NCBI GenBank assembly: GCA_028699855.1
Contig: JAQVTV010000005.1
Coordinates: 1 to 18,707, forward strand
Direction of reading: 5' to 3'
Source: Candidatus Izemoplasmatales bacterium
GTDB lineage: Bacteria > Bacillota_I > Bacilli_A > Izemoplasmatales > Hujiaoplasmataceae
DNA length: 18,707 nt
In this document: positions 7,483-14,674 of the stretch, piece after piece
Layout: every line of letters begins with the position of its first letter
Position numbering within the stretch: the first letter of the stretch is position 1
Notes under the pieces: generated by a model
The model's database searches: none
The model's input: the letters and a program-made list of their open reading frames with translations, nothing else
What the model was told of the DNA's origin: nothing
Position numbers and translations under genes: made by a program

Positions 7483-9147
7483 CTAAACCGTTTTCTTTTT
7501 GCGAAGAGCGATCAGCCAAAGACCATTCGACAAGAACACAATCGTTGCCATGGCCGATGCAAGAAATATCCATGGGTTTTCGATCCCTCGGGGGGTGTCA
7601 GCTTTTGGAACATCCACGCCGATATGCTCATAGTCTGTGGGTCTCAAAGAAACATTGATCTCGAGTGTCTTGCTGATGACGTCGCCTTGGGTGTTTTCTA
7701 TATCGAAGGCCAAATGATATGTCCCCGGAGTATGAGCGTGTTTGGAGTAGGAATCATAGGTCACGAGCAATTGATAATCGTTTTTGAGATCCAATTCCCC
7801 GGTATGACCCATAAGAGTGATGACATCGCCCAAAGAAAGCACCCAATCGTTGTATACCCGAATGACGGAACGATCAAAATATACCAGAGGTCCCACTTCG
7901 TCGATCACGTGAATGGTAATGGTTTGAGTCGCGATATTTCCACTCGAATCCCTCACCGAAAACACCATCTCATAATCACCCAGCGTAGTGTTTGAGGGTG
8001 TGTATGTGTCGTGAACAAGTTCGAGTTCCAAAGTCGCTTGAAGGTCATAGTTATCAATTACGTGGAGTCCTGATTTCACGTATTGGGGCGTAATGAGCCG
8101 ATCATATCCGATGGCGATGGTGGTCGTCCCAGAAATGATGGGCTCATCGCAATCAACCACTTCGATATACAAGGTGTAATCCGCTCTGTTCCCGCTTTGA
8201 TCTTCCACGAAAAAACTGACTTCGTACCCACCGACTACATCTGCATAGGATGTGTAGCCATCCGTATCTACCATGATCAGGTGGCTGACATCACCGTCAT
8301 AGTTGTCACTCGCCTGAACCATCGCTTTGAGCGCATCAAGGGCGTACACATTCGGATAGACCGCCTGCACGATCCCGACATCCGAGAAAACGGGCATCAC
8401 CATATCAACCACACAAACCAGAACATCAATTTCGGTTTCGTTTCCGCTTGTATCCGTCACCGAGAATGTGATCACATAATCCCCGAGTATCGTTTGGTTG
8501 GGAGAATAATGATCCGCTTTGATCTCGATCATGTCGGTGACATCGCCATCAATGGCGTCATACGCGATCAACCCTTCTTGGATCTCACTGGCACTGATCG
8601 GCGTGTCCACATAGGAAATGACTCGACCCGCAGACAGAAAATAAGGCGCGGTCGCATCCACGACCACCCCCTCGATGAATGGTTCATATTCCGTGTAGAT
8701 TTCGCCTTCTTCAAGCATGAAGCCCGTAAACGAAAAATCGGATCGCGCAAAATAACCGCTTTCTCCCGTGAAATTGATTTGGATGTAATTGATGCCCGTA
8801 TCCGTCATGAACGTCACGGTGAAGACGTTTAAATCCGGCACATCCGCGAATGCCGTGTAATCGATGACCTCGCTCCATTCGAAGTCATCATCATGATAAA
8901 AACTGATCACGACTGTCGGCCTTTCATACTCCAGGTAATCCCTGGGCACACTCAATAGATATGTCGTGTAGGGTTTGACCAAAAACGGTGTTTCGGTATA
9001 GTAATCGGTTCCCTCAAGCACAAAATAATCCTCTGATAAATAGTTTCTCCCGCCCGGCAGGCAATGGACATTCGCGCCATGGATCCGATTCGTCCCACAA
9101 AGCAACATCCCGCACAACATCCAGACAATCAACCATCCTTGTTTCAT
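7483..9147 (-). CDS. Cell-surface protein with Ig-like (DUF5011-type) repeats and C-terminal membrane anchor
   Basis: This 554-residue protein has a signal peptide at residues 1-24 (MKQGWLIVWMLCGMLLCG core). Residues ~25-160 form a beta-rich domain, possibly a jelly roll. About four Ig-like units of ~84 residues follow (165-248, 249-332, 333-416, 417-500). They show the DUF5011 pattern: D..DGDVT-like (VIDNYDLQ in the third), then GDYVITFSVTDTSGNETEI and related endings GNRADYTLYIEVVD and GNIATQTITIHVID. The end is a hydrophobic helix (525-548) and the basic tail RKKKTV, so it should be membrane-anchored and face outward. There is no LPXTG sorting motif. The frame is open to 9240, but the ATG at 9147 has AAGGGGTG 8 bases upstream and begins the signal peptide. 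A binding or adhesion role is likely; the ligand is unknown. Confidence 0.85.
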   Translation of the reverse strand: MKQGWLIVWMLCGMLLCGTNRIHGANVHCLPGGRNYLSEDYFVLEGTDYYTETPFLVKPYTTYLLSVPRDYLEYERPTVVISFYHDDDFEWSEVIDYTAFADVPDLNVFTVTFMTDTGINYIQINFTGESGYFARSDFSFTGFMLEEGEIYTEYEPFIEGVVVDATAPYFLSAGRVISYVDTPISASEIQEGLIAYDAIDGDVTDMIEIKADHYSPNQTILGDYVITFSVTDTSGNETEIDVLVCVVDMVMPVFSDVGIVQAVYPNVYALDALKAMVQASDNYDGDVSHLIMVDTDGYTSYADVVGGYEVSFFVEDQSGNRADYTLYIEVVDCDEPIISGTTTIAIGYDRLITPQYVKSGLHVIDNYDLQATLELELVHDTYTPSNTTLGDYEMVFSVRDSSGNIATQTITIHVIDEVGPLVYFDRSVIRVYNDWVLSLGDVITLMGHTGELDLKNDYQLLVTYDSYSKHAHTPGTYHLAFDIENTQGDVISKTLEINVSLRPTDYEHIGVDVPKADTPRGIENPWIFLASAMATIVFLSNGLWLIALRKKKTV

Positions 9148-9272
9148 TCTTTTCACCCCTTCGCATAGAAAACGATACGCTTCCCTGAAATGTTCTCCTC
9201 TAAAAAAATCTTGCGAAAGGATAAGCGGAGTACACATCACATCCTAAACAGAACGAGCCTCATACGCTTATA

Positions 9273-9305
9273 TAAAAAACACCACTTCTCAAATGAAAAG
9301 TGGTG
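9273..9305 (-). terminator. Rho-independent terminator of the phn operon
   Basis: The minus strand reads CACCACTT (9305-9298), a 10-base loop and AAGTGGTG (9287-9280), followed by six T (9279-9274). It starts 20 bases after the stop of the last permease gene and separates this operon from the surface-protein gene downstream. Confidence 0.9.
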
Positions 9306-9325
9306 AAGGTTGAAATGAGGAATAT

Positions 9326-10141
9326 TTATACGAGTTTCCCCCGCAAGTAACTTGAAATGACGTCTACCACCAATACCATGACCACAATTGCCAAGAGGAT
9401 CGTACCCAAGATATTCCAACTCCAGCTTTCCGCCGCAAGAATCAGTGACGCGCCCAACCCTCCGGCCCCGATGATACCCAGAACCGTCGCGGAACGGACA
9501 TTGATATCCAGACGATACAAGGTGATGGACGAAATGTCGGCGGCCACTTGCGGAATGACTCCGTATCGAATCTTCTGCCAGATGTTCGCGCCCACAGCGT
9601 CCAAAGCTTCCAATGGGCTCTTATCCATGTTGTCGATCGCTTCCGCGAATAGTTTTCCGAGCATCCCGATCGAGTGTAATCCGATGGTCAATACACCGGT
9701 TAACGCATTCATCCCGAATCCTTTGACCAAAATCAACGCCAAAATGATTTCCGGAAACACTCTGATGATGACGAGAATCGCTTCTCCGATTCTGGCCACA
9801 TGTTTTCCCACGATATTCTGCGATGCAAGAAAACCGAAGGGGATCGCCAATACCGCGCCGATGAACGTACCGATAAATGCGATCGCCAAAGTCACAAGCG
9901 TCAGATATACGACGCCTTCCTTAAATTGAAAGATGCCGGTCCCGAAAAAGAAATCCCATTGAAGATCGGCAAAGCCCGCAAGCATCACCCGCAAGGAATG
10001 TCCGATTGACCGGAAACGACTCCAGTTGATCTTCGAACCAGAAAACGAAAACACGATCGCCACAATCATCGCGACAAAGAAAATCAGATTCATCACCCAG
10101 CGTTTGGGCTTGCGCTTCAGCGCTTCTTCTGCTCTGTTCAT
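9326..10141 (-). CDS. phnE: Phosphonate-type ABC transporter permease (second PhnE)
   Basis: This 271-residue membrane protein has a first TM near residues 15-35 and the transporter core further on. The PhnE signature includes LAIPFGFLASQNIVG, RVFPEIILALILVKGFG and the loop SPLEALDAVGANIWQKIRYGVIPQ (coupling to PhnC). It ends with DINVRSATVLGIIGAGGLG, highly characteristic of PhnE. The ATG at 10141 overlaps the TGA of the preceding permease as ATGA, with GGAG about 9 bases upstream. It presumably forms a heterodimer with the first PhnE. It is the last gene before the terminator. No C-P lyase or phosphonatase gene is present, so the substrate could be a phosphonate, phosphite or a related oxyanion. 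Confidence 0.93.
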   Translation of the reverse strand: MNRAEEALKRKPKRWVMNLIFFVAMIVAIVFSFSGSKINWSRFRSIGHSLRVMLAGFADLQWDFFFGTGIFQFKEGVVYLTLVTLAIAFIGTFIGAVLAIPFGFLASQNIVGKHVARIGEAILVIIRVFPEIILALILVKGFGMNALTGVLTIGLHSIGMLGKLFAEAIDNMDKSPLEALDAVGANIWQKIRYGVIPQVAADISSITLYRLDINVRSATVLGIIGAGGLGASLILAAESWSWNILGTILLAIVVMVLVVDVISSYLRGKLV

Positions 10142-10950
10142 TGGAGTTTGCTCCGGACGAGGCTTGAAATAAGTTGAACGACCAGAATGACAACGAACAT
10201 CAAAATGATCGATGCGCCCACGCGGTCATAGTTATACAAAATGTTGTCTTTGATGACTGTTCCGATACCGCCCGCGCCGACATATCCCAAAATCGTGGAT
10301 GATCGGACGTTGATTTCAAAAATGTAGATCAAGTAACTGATGAAGACAGGCAACACCTGTGGCATCACGGCATAACGAAGCGACTCCACTTTCTTCGCTC
10401 CCGTCGATTCAAGTGCCTCGACCGGACTCATGTCGATCGTCTCAATCACTTCATACAACATCTTCGACATGATGCCGAAGGTGAACAAGGTGATCGCGAT
10501 GATACCGGAAAGAATTCCTGTACCAACGAAAAAGACGGCGATCAAGGCGAGAATCATCGCGGGAATCGTCCGAAACAGATTCATGATGGTGCGTGCGGGG
10601 ATGTAAATGATCGGCAGCTTGACAATGTTTTTCGCCGATAAGACCGCCAGAGGAACTGCCATCAGCGAGCCGAGCAACGTCCCGGCAAAACTCATGTTCA
10701 AGGTTTCTTTCAGCGGTTCGATGAGCGATGTAAAAATATAAGAAAAATAATCATTCCAAGTCCGATTCCCTTTCGGGGTAAACAACTTGACAATGATGAT
10801 TCGTAATTCTCCAAGTTTAATAAAGGAAGCATCATATGGAATCAGTCGGGAAAACAAAAACAAAAGCAACACGACCGATCCCACAATAATCCAAATCTTG
10901 TTAAAGGGTTTGGTGACTGTCTTGCCATTGGTCAAAGTATACTTGGTCAT
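10138..10950 (-). CDS. phnE: Phosphonate-type ABC transporter permease (first PhnE)
   Basis: This 270-residue membrane protein is homologous to the next permease. It carries MAVPLAVLSAKNIVK, RTIPAMILALIAVFFVGTG, the coupling loop SPVEALESTGAKKVESLRYAVMPQ and EINVRSSTILGYVGAGGIG. A charged N-terminal tail precedes TM1 (IWIIVGSVVLLLFLF). It contains a longer insertion after TM1 (LFTPKGNRTWNDYFSYIFTS) that is usual for PhnE. The ATG at 10950 has AGGTGAG 5-6 bases upstream. A GTG one codon earlier (10953) overlaps the phnC TAG stop by one base and is possible, but the site is too close to it. It presumably pairs with the second PhnE as the membrane channel of the importer. Confidence 0.93.
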   Translation of the reverse strand: MTKYTLTNGKTVTKPFNKIWIIVGSVVLLLFLFSRLIPYDASFIKLGELRIIIVKLFTPKGNRTWNDYFSYIFTSLIEPLKETLNMSFAGTLLGSLMAVPLAVLSAKNIVKLPIIYIPARTIMNLFRTIPAMILALIAVFFVGTGILSGIIAITLFTFGIMSKMLYEVIETIDMSPVEALESTGAKKVESLRYAVMPQVLPVFISYLIYIFEINVRSSTILGYVGAGGIGTVIKDNILYNYDRVGASIILMFVVILVVQLISSLVRSKLQ

Positions 10951-10952
10951 CA

Positions 10953-11717
10953 CTACTCACCTAGAACTTCGTCATGTCTGAGAGAACGGCCATAGATACT
11001 GACAAGCGTATCATCGCTGATATGGGCGGATGGGCCATCATAGACCACTTCTCCGTCTTTGATTCCGATAATGCGGGTCGCATATTTGAGTGCCAAATCG
11101 ACATGATGCATGTTGGCTACAACGGTGATGCCAAAATTCTTGTTGATCCGATGAAAATCGTCCATGACTTGGACGGTGGTAATCGGATCGAGAGATGCCA
11201 CGGGTTCATCCGCCAAAATCAATTTGGGTCTTTGCGTGAGTGCGCGAGCCAAAGCGACGCGTTGTTGCTGACCGCCTGAAAGTTGATCTGCTCGCGTAAA
11301 CGCCTTTTCCAAGATACCCATGGTATCCAAACTCTCCAGAGCCATCAGTTTGTCTTCTTTGGGAAACAGCCCGAAAACCGTTTTAAAGGTAGGGTGGTAA
11401 GCCACCCTACCTGTCAAAACGTTATTGAAGACCGACATGCGCTTCACCAAATTGAATGATTGAAAAATCATGCCGATACTTCTCCGAAGCAAGCGCAATT
11501 CCGCGCCTTTGATGGAACTGATCTCGACATCGTCGATGTATAGCTGGCCCGAGGTGATCGAAATCATTTTGTTGATGGAACGAAGCAAAGTCGATTTGCC
11601 CGCCCCAGACAACCCGATGATACCGACAAATTCCCCATCATGGATTTCAAGGTTGACATTTTTGAGCGCCTGAACCCCATTGGGGTAGGTTTTGCTGACA
11701 TCTACGAATTTGATCAT
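10953..11717 (-). CDS. phnC: Phosphonate-type ABC transporter ATP-binding protein
   Basis: This 254-residue nucleotide-binding subunit has Walker A GLSGAGKS (35-42), Q-loop Q86, signature LSGGQ (146-150), Walker B LILADEP (166-172) with VASLDP, and the switch His in [19 protein letters not shown] and the insert GLFPKED are typical of PhnC. The ATG at 11717 follows GGAGG by 7 bases. It lies 29 bases after phnD and abuts phnE. A perfect 11-bp inverted repeat (11387-11412) lies inside the codons for GRVAYHPT, without disturbing the frame. Confidence 0.96.
   Translation of the reverse strand: MIKFVDVSKTYPNGVQALKNVNLEIHDGEFVGIIGLSGAGKSTLLRSINKMISITSGQLYIDDVEISSIKGAELRLLRRSIGMIFQSFNLVKRMSVFNNVLTGRVAYHPTFKTVFGLFPKEDKLMALESLDTMGILEKAFTRADQLSGGQQQRVALARALTQRPKLILADEPVASLDPITTVQVMDDFHRINKNFGITVVANMHHVDLALKYATRIIGIKDGEVVYDGPSAHISDDTLVSIYGRSLRHDEVLGE
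11387..11412. repeat. Perfect 11-bp inverted repeat inside phnC
   Basis: The plus strand reads AGGTAGGGTGG, a 4-base loop TAAG, then CCACCCTACCT. All 11 pairs match. The repeat is inside the phnC reading frame, and the encoded segment still fits PhnC proteins. In the mRNA it would form a strong stem-loop with loop CUUA. Confidence 0.9.
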
Positions 11718-11746
11718 TGAGTTCCTCCGTTAAACTATCAATCGAC

Positions 11747-12802
11747 TTAGGGGTTCAAAAATTGATAGAGTGCTCTTTCATCGTCATAATCTTCATCGTG
11801 TGCAACAAGATATCCGGTATGATTGTAAATCGTCAATGCAGCCGCGCCTTTTTCTGTGTCAATAATTTCTATGAAAGCTTCTTGAAGTGCGGTTTTCAGT
11901 TGCGGTCCAAGTGTGGATACAACCGAGATAGTATCATTGAAAATCGGGGTGGTCAGCGCTGCGACTCTCGTAAGCGCAAACCGGTTTTCACCTGCATTGG
12001 CTGCTTGCCATGTCGTGTAATTGGAGTCTCCGTAACGCGCATCAAAGAATGTGAATACACCATCCACTTCATCGTTCAGAAGCGAGATGACAGAGTTTTG
12101 ATGTCCGCCAATCGTTTGATAGCGCACTTCTCCGTTTGCTGCATTCGGAGTCGTGTTCACGAAAGTCAAATCATTTTGATACAAAAGGAATGATGGATAG
12201 ACGAAACCGGAACCAGAAGTTGTTGATTGTGTTCCAATCGTTTTTCCTGCTAGCCATTGAATGCCTTGAGCTTGGTAATCAGCGTAATCTTCAGTTTTGA
12301 TGAGCAACATCGAGTAATAGGAATTGACTTGGTGTTCGCTGGAGGTAGCTGCAACGTAGTTCGCATTGTTGTTCGCGTTCGCAATAATGGTCGCCGTGTC
12401 TGTGATGACAGTTCCGTCATTGGCGATCTGGCATTGATAAGCGTCGCGAACTGAAGTGAGAATCACTTCAACTTTTCCGGGGTCTTCTGTCGTCACGAAA
12501 GCATATTGCTGAGATGTGAGGAAGCCCACGTGGACTTGCCCCGATGTCATCGCCTCGATGACGGCCGCATAACTGGTACCCACGCTGATGTACACATGGA
12601 TATCGAATCCGGCTTCCCTAAGTTTATCTTCAAGCATGACTTCCAAATCTTTGACGAGTGTCAATTTGGATGCGTTGAAGGATGTGCTTGGGACAAACTG
12701 AACAATCAAGGTAGCAGGGTATTCTTCTTCGATTTTCGGTCCGCAGGCCGTGACGGTAAAAAGAAATACAAAAGCCATTGCCATCAACAAAATCTTTTTC
12801 AA
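11747..12802 (-). CDS. phnD: Phosphonate-type ABC transporter substrate-binding lipoprotein
   Basis: This 351-residue protein has a lipoprotein leader with lipobox VTAC (Cys20) followed by GPKIEEEYP. The mature part matches the PhnD/phosphate-phosphonate binding family: ATLIVQFVPS opening, VISVGTSYAAVIEAMTSGQVHVGFLTSQQYAFV-like ligand loop (read as separate stretches), WLAGKTIGTQSTTSGSGFVYP and EVDGVFTFFDARYGD. The start is a TTG at 12802, 8 bases after GGGAGG, giving MKKILLMAMAF. The frame is open to an ATG at 12847, but that would put 15 charged residues before the signal peptide and has no ribosome site. It is the first gene of phnDCEE, driven by a near-perfect promoter. The ligand could be a phosphonate, phosphite or a similar oxyanion. 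Confidence 0.92.
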   Translation of the reverse strand: MKKILLMAMAFVFLFTVTACGPKIEEEYPATLIVQFVPSTSFNASKLTLVKDLEVMLEDKLREAGFDIHVYISVGTSYAAVIEAMTSGQVHVGFLTSQQYAFVTTEDPGKVEVILTSVRDAYQCQIANDGTVITDTATIIANANNNANYVAATSSEHQVNSYYSMLLIKTEDYADYQAQGIQWLAGKTIGTQSTTSGSGFVYPSFLLYQNDLTFVNTTPNAANGEVRYQTIGGHQNSVISLLNDEVDGVFTFFDARYGDSNYTTWQAANAGENRFALTRVAALTTPIFNDTISVVSTLGPQLKTALQEAFIEIIDTEKGAAALTIYNHTGYLVAHDEDYDDERALYQFLNP

Positions 12803-12855
12803 CTTTCTTTCCTCCCTATGATTTTTTTCGTGGATTGTGTTTTCCACATAATTTC

Positions 12856-12883
12856 ATTATAGACGATACATGGATGATGTCAA
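12856..12883 (-). promoter_or_regulatory. Strong sigma-A-type promoter for phnDCEE
   Basis: TTGACA (12883-12878), a 16-base spacer and TATAAT (12861-12856) on the minus strand. Both hexamers are perfect. Transcription should start near 12849, leaving a leader of about 47 bases that contains the GGGAGG site. No Pho-box-like repeat was recognised by eye. Confidence 0.85.
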
Positions 12884-12907
12884 TTGAAACTGCGTTTTTA
12901 TATATGG

Positions 12908-12941
12908 AAAAAAAGCTACTCTAAATGCGCCTTCTTTTTTT
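12908..12941 (-). terminator. Weak candidate terminator after araB
   Basis: The minus strand has AAAAAAAG (12941-12934), an 18-base loop and CTTTTTTT (12915-12908). The stem is only A-U pairs plus one G-C, so it is weak, but it ends in a U run. It lies between the kinase gene and the phnD promoter, where a terminator would be expected. Confidence 0.3.
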
Positions 12942-12945
12942 ATCC

Positions 12946-13000
12946 ATCAAGTATTCCTATAATGATAATCGTATTGAGCACATTATGACACATACTTGAT
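12946..13000. repeat. Imperfect 21-bp inverted repeat between araB and phnD
   Basis: The left arm at 12946-12966 begins ATCAAGTATT and ends ATAATGAT. The right arm at 12980-13000 is its inverted copy with a few mismatches and one shifted base (ATCAAGTATG...ATAATG on the minus strand). The 13-base centre is unpaired. It is not followed by a U run in either direction, so an operator or a transcript-stabilising structure fits better than a terminator. Confidence 0.6.
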
Positions 13001-13009
13001 ACCTGTTAT

Positions 13010-13024
13010 ACTTGAAATTCAAGT
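13010..13024. repeat. Perfect 15-bp palindrome at the araB stop codon
   Basis: ACTTGAA-A-TTCAAGT is a perfect palindrome with a one-base centre. It spans the TGA stop of the kinase gene (13021-13019) and carries the same ACTTG/CAAGT core as the larger inverted repeat 10 bases away. This suggests a protein-binding site; the binding protein is not identifiable here. Confidence 0.65.
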
Positions 13025-14674
13025 CAAACGTTTGAACTTATCTTTATGCGTGATTCCAAAATAATCATGCAATAACAAATACTTTTGATACAGTGAATCG
13101 TATACTTCCTGAGCTGCTTGATCAGGGGCAAAAGACTGATCGCGAATTCCTCCGATGACCGTTGAAGCCTCTTGAATTGAAGAAAACCCTCCTCGATTCT
13201 TTCCTGCTGCGACCGCACCAAACATTGCGCTCCCTAAAGCAACCGCTTGTGATGATTTTCCGACGAATATCTCTTTACCGGTGATATTCGCATATATTTG
13301 CATCAGTTGAGCATTCTTTTCTGCGATTCCACCCGTCGCAACCAATGTGTTCACTGGAATACCTTGGGTCTCGAATGTTTCAATAATCTTGCGTGTGCCA
13401 AAGGCAGTCGATTCGATTAATGCACGATAAATATCTTCTGCTCTTGTAGCCAGAGTCAAACCAACGATCAACCCTGTTAATGAGGAGTCCACCAATGTGC
13501 TTCGCACGCCATTGAACCAATCTAAAGCAATCAATTGATGATCTGATAAAGGTCGTTTCAGCATTTTTTCGGTAAGAACACTATGGATTGATGTTCCTCG
13601 TGCAATCGCTTCTTGATGATATTCTGGAGGAGTAATGTGATCTGTTACCCATTGAAAATGGTCGCCGACGCATGCTTGGCCTGCCTCGTATCCATAATAA
13701 CCTTCGATGATACCATCCTTGACCACGCCACTGATGCCTGGCACAAGAATCTCTTCCTTCGACAGCATCAAATGACACGTACTAGTTCCCATGATCATGA
13801 GCATGGATCCGGGACCAGTTATACCACACGCCGGCACAGCCACATGCGCATCAATGGATGCCACAGCCACACTAATCCCCTCGGCTAAGTAGAATCGTTG
13901 CGCAGCATCAGGAGTAATAACTCCTGCAAATGAACCCGATGGATACACTGGGCCTAGTTTAAGTGGTAAATCATTGAGATCAGGATTGATTTGATGAATA
14001 AAATCAGCTGTGTAATATCCATCCTTTTCGACATATCCCGCTTTGTATCCCGCTGCACAACTGTTACGTCGCCACCTTCCCGTCAATTGAAATATGATCC
14101 AATCTCCGGCTTCTACGAACAAATACATTTGATCATACACTTCAGGAGCTTCTTCAAGTATTTGCATGACTTTCGGTAGCATCCATTCTGAAGATATCAC
14201 GCCACCATAACGCTGCAAAAAGGCTTCGTTTCTCGATCTCGCCAACATATTGATTCGATCTGCTTGGGCTTGCGCAGCGTGGTGTTTCCATAGTTTTACA
14301 TACGCGTGCGGGGAATCCTTGAATCGTTCTTCATGACATAGAGGCTCTCCGTTTTCCGATACCGGAAGCATCGTACATGCAGTGAAATCTACCCCGATTC
14401 CGATGATTTGACTCGGAAGAACGTGTGCATTGTGGCACACCTCTTTGATTGCTTTTCGCATCGAATCAAGATAATCCTGAGGATTCTGAAGCGCGTAATC
14501 ATTGGGAAGTGACTGACCATTTATGAACGTTTGGTCCATGACTCCATGTGCATACTCATGAATAGCAACCGAAATTTCCTTGCCCGTCGCAAGTTGAACG
14601 AGTAATGCGCGTACACTCAATGTACCAAAATCTAAACCAAGAGCGTACGTGTGATTATTTATAGAGCGGTCCAT
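13019..14674 (-). CDS. araB: FGGY-family ribulokinase (AraB-like)
   Basis: This 551-residue cytoplasmic sugar kinase has N-terminal phosphate-binding ALGLDFGTLSVRALLV (Asp15 region), IGIGVDFTACTMLP and a FGGY-type C-terminal lobe with IMGTSTCHLML, YGYEAGQACVGDHFQW, IALDWFNGVRS and NTLVATGGIAEKN. The length and these blocks match L-ribulokinase AraB better than the shorter fuculokinase FucK (about 480 residues). AraB enzymes are known to accept D- as well as L-ribulose. The gene overlaps the fucI 3' end by 20 bp and has only a weak ribosome site (GGCAAG), so translation is probably coupled. With FucI acting on D-arabinose, it would make D-ribulose 5-phosphate. No fuculose-1-phosphate aldolase gene is present to support an L-fucose route. 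The gene name reflects homology; the true substrate is inferred. Confidence 0.88.
   Translation of the reverse strand: MDRSINNHTYALGLDFGTLSVRALLVQLATGKEISVAIHEYAHGVMDQTFINGQSLPNDYALQNPQDYLDSMRKAIKEVCHNAHVLPSQIIGIGVDFTACTMLPVSENGEPLCHEERFKDSPHAYVKLWKHHAAQAQADRINMLARSRNEAFLQRYGGVISSEWMLPKVMQILEEAPEVYDQMYLFVEAGDWIIFQLTGRWRRNSCAAGYKAGYVEKDGYYTADFIHQINPDLNDLPLKLGPVYPSGSFAGVITPDAAQRFYLAEGISVAVASIDAHVAVPACGITGPGSMLMIMGTSTCHLMLSKEEILVPGISGVVKDGIIEGYYGYEAGQACVGDHFQWVTDHITPPEYHQEAIARGTSIHSVLTEKMLKRPLSDHQLIALDWFNGVRSTLVDSSLTGLIVGLTLATRAEDIYRALIESTAFGTRKIIETFETQGIPVNTLVATGGIAEKNAQLMQIYANITGKEIFVGKSSQAVALGSAMFGAVAAGKNRGGFSSIQEASTVIGGIRDQSFAPDQAAQEVYDSLYQKYLLLHDYFGITHKDKFKRLT

Noticed and set aside
8083..8832. 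Plus-strand open frame of 249 codons
   Set aside because: It is antisense to the Ig-like surface protein. Its His/Asp/Ile-rich repetitive composition is the mirror of the Asp- and Val-rich domain repeats, and it has no ribosome site or known domain.
9148..9272. Promoter or riboswitch in the leader of the surface protein gene
   Set aside because: No good -35/-10 pair or known riboswitch motif could be recognised. A second purine-rich AGAGGAGAA site is present but leads to no clear start codon.
12957..12962. TATAAT on the plus strand between araB and phnD
   Set aside because: There is no credible -35 at proper spacing and no plus-strand gene follows; it is part of the inverted repeat.
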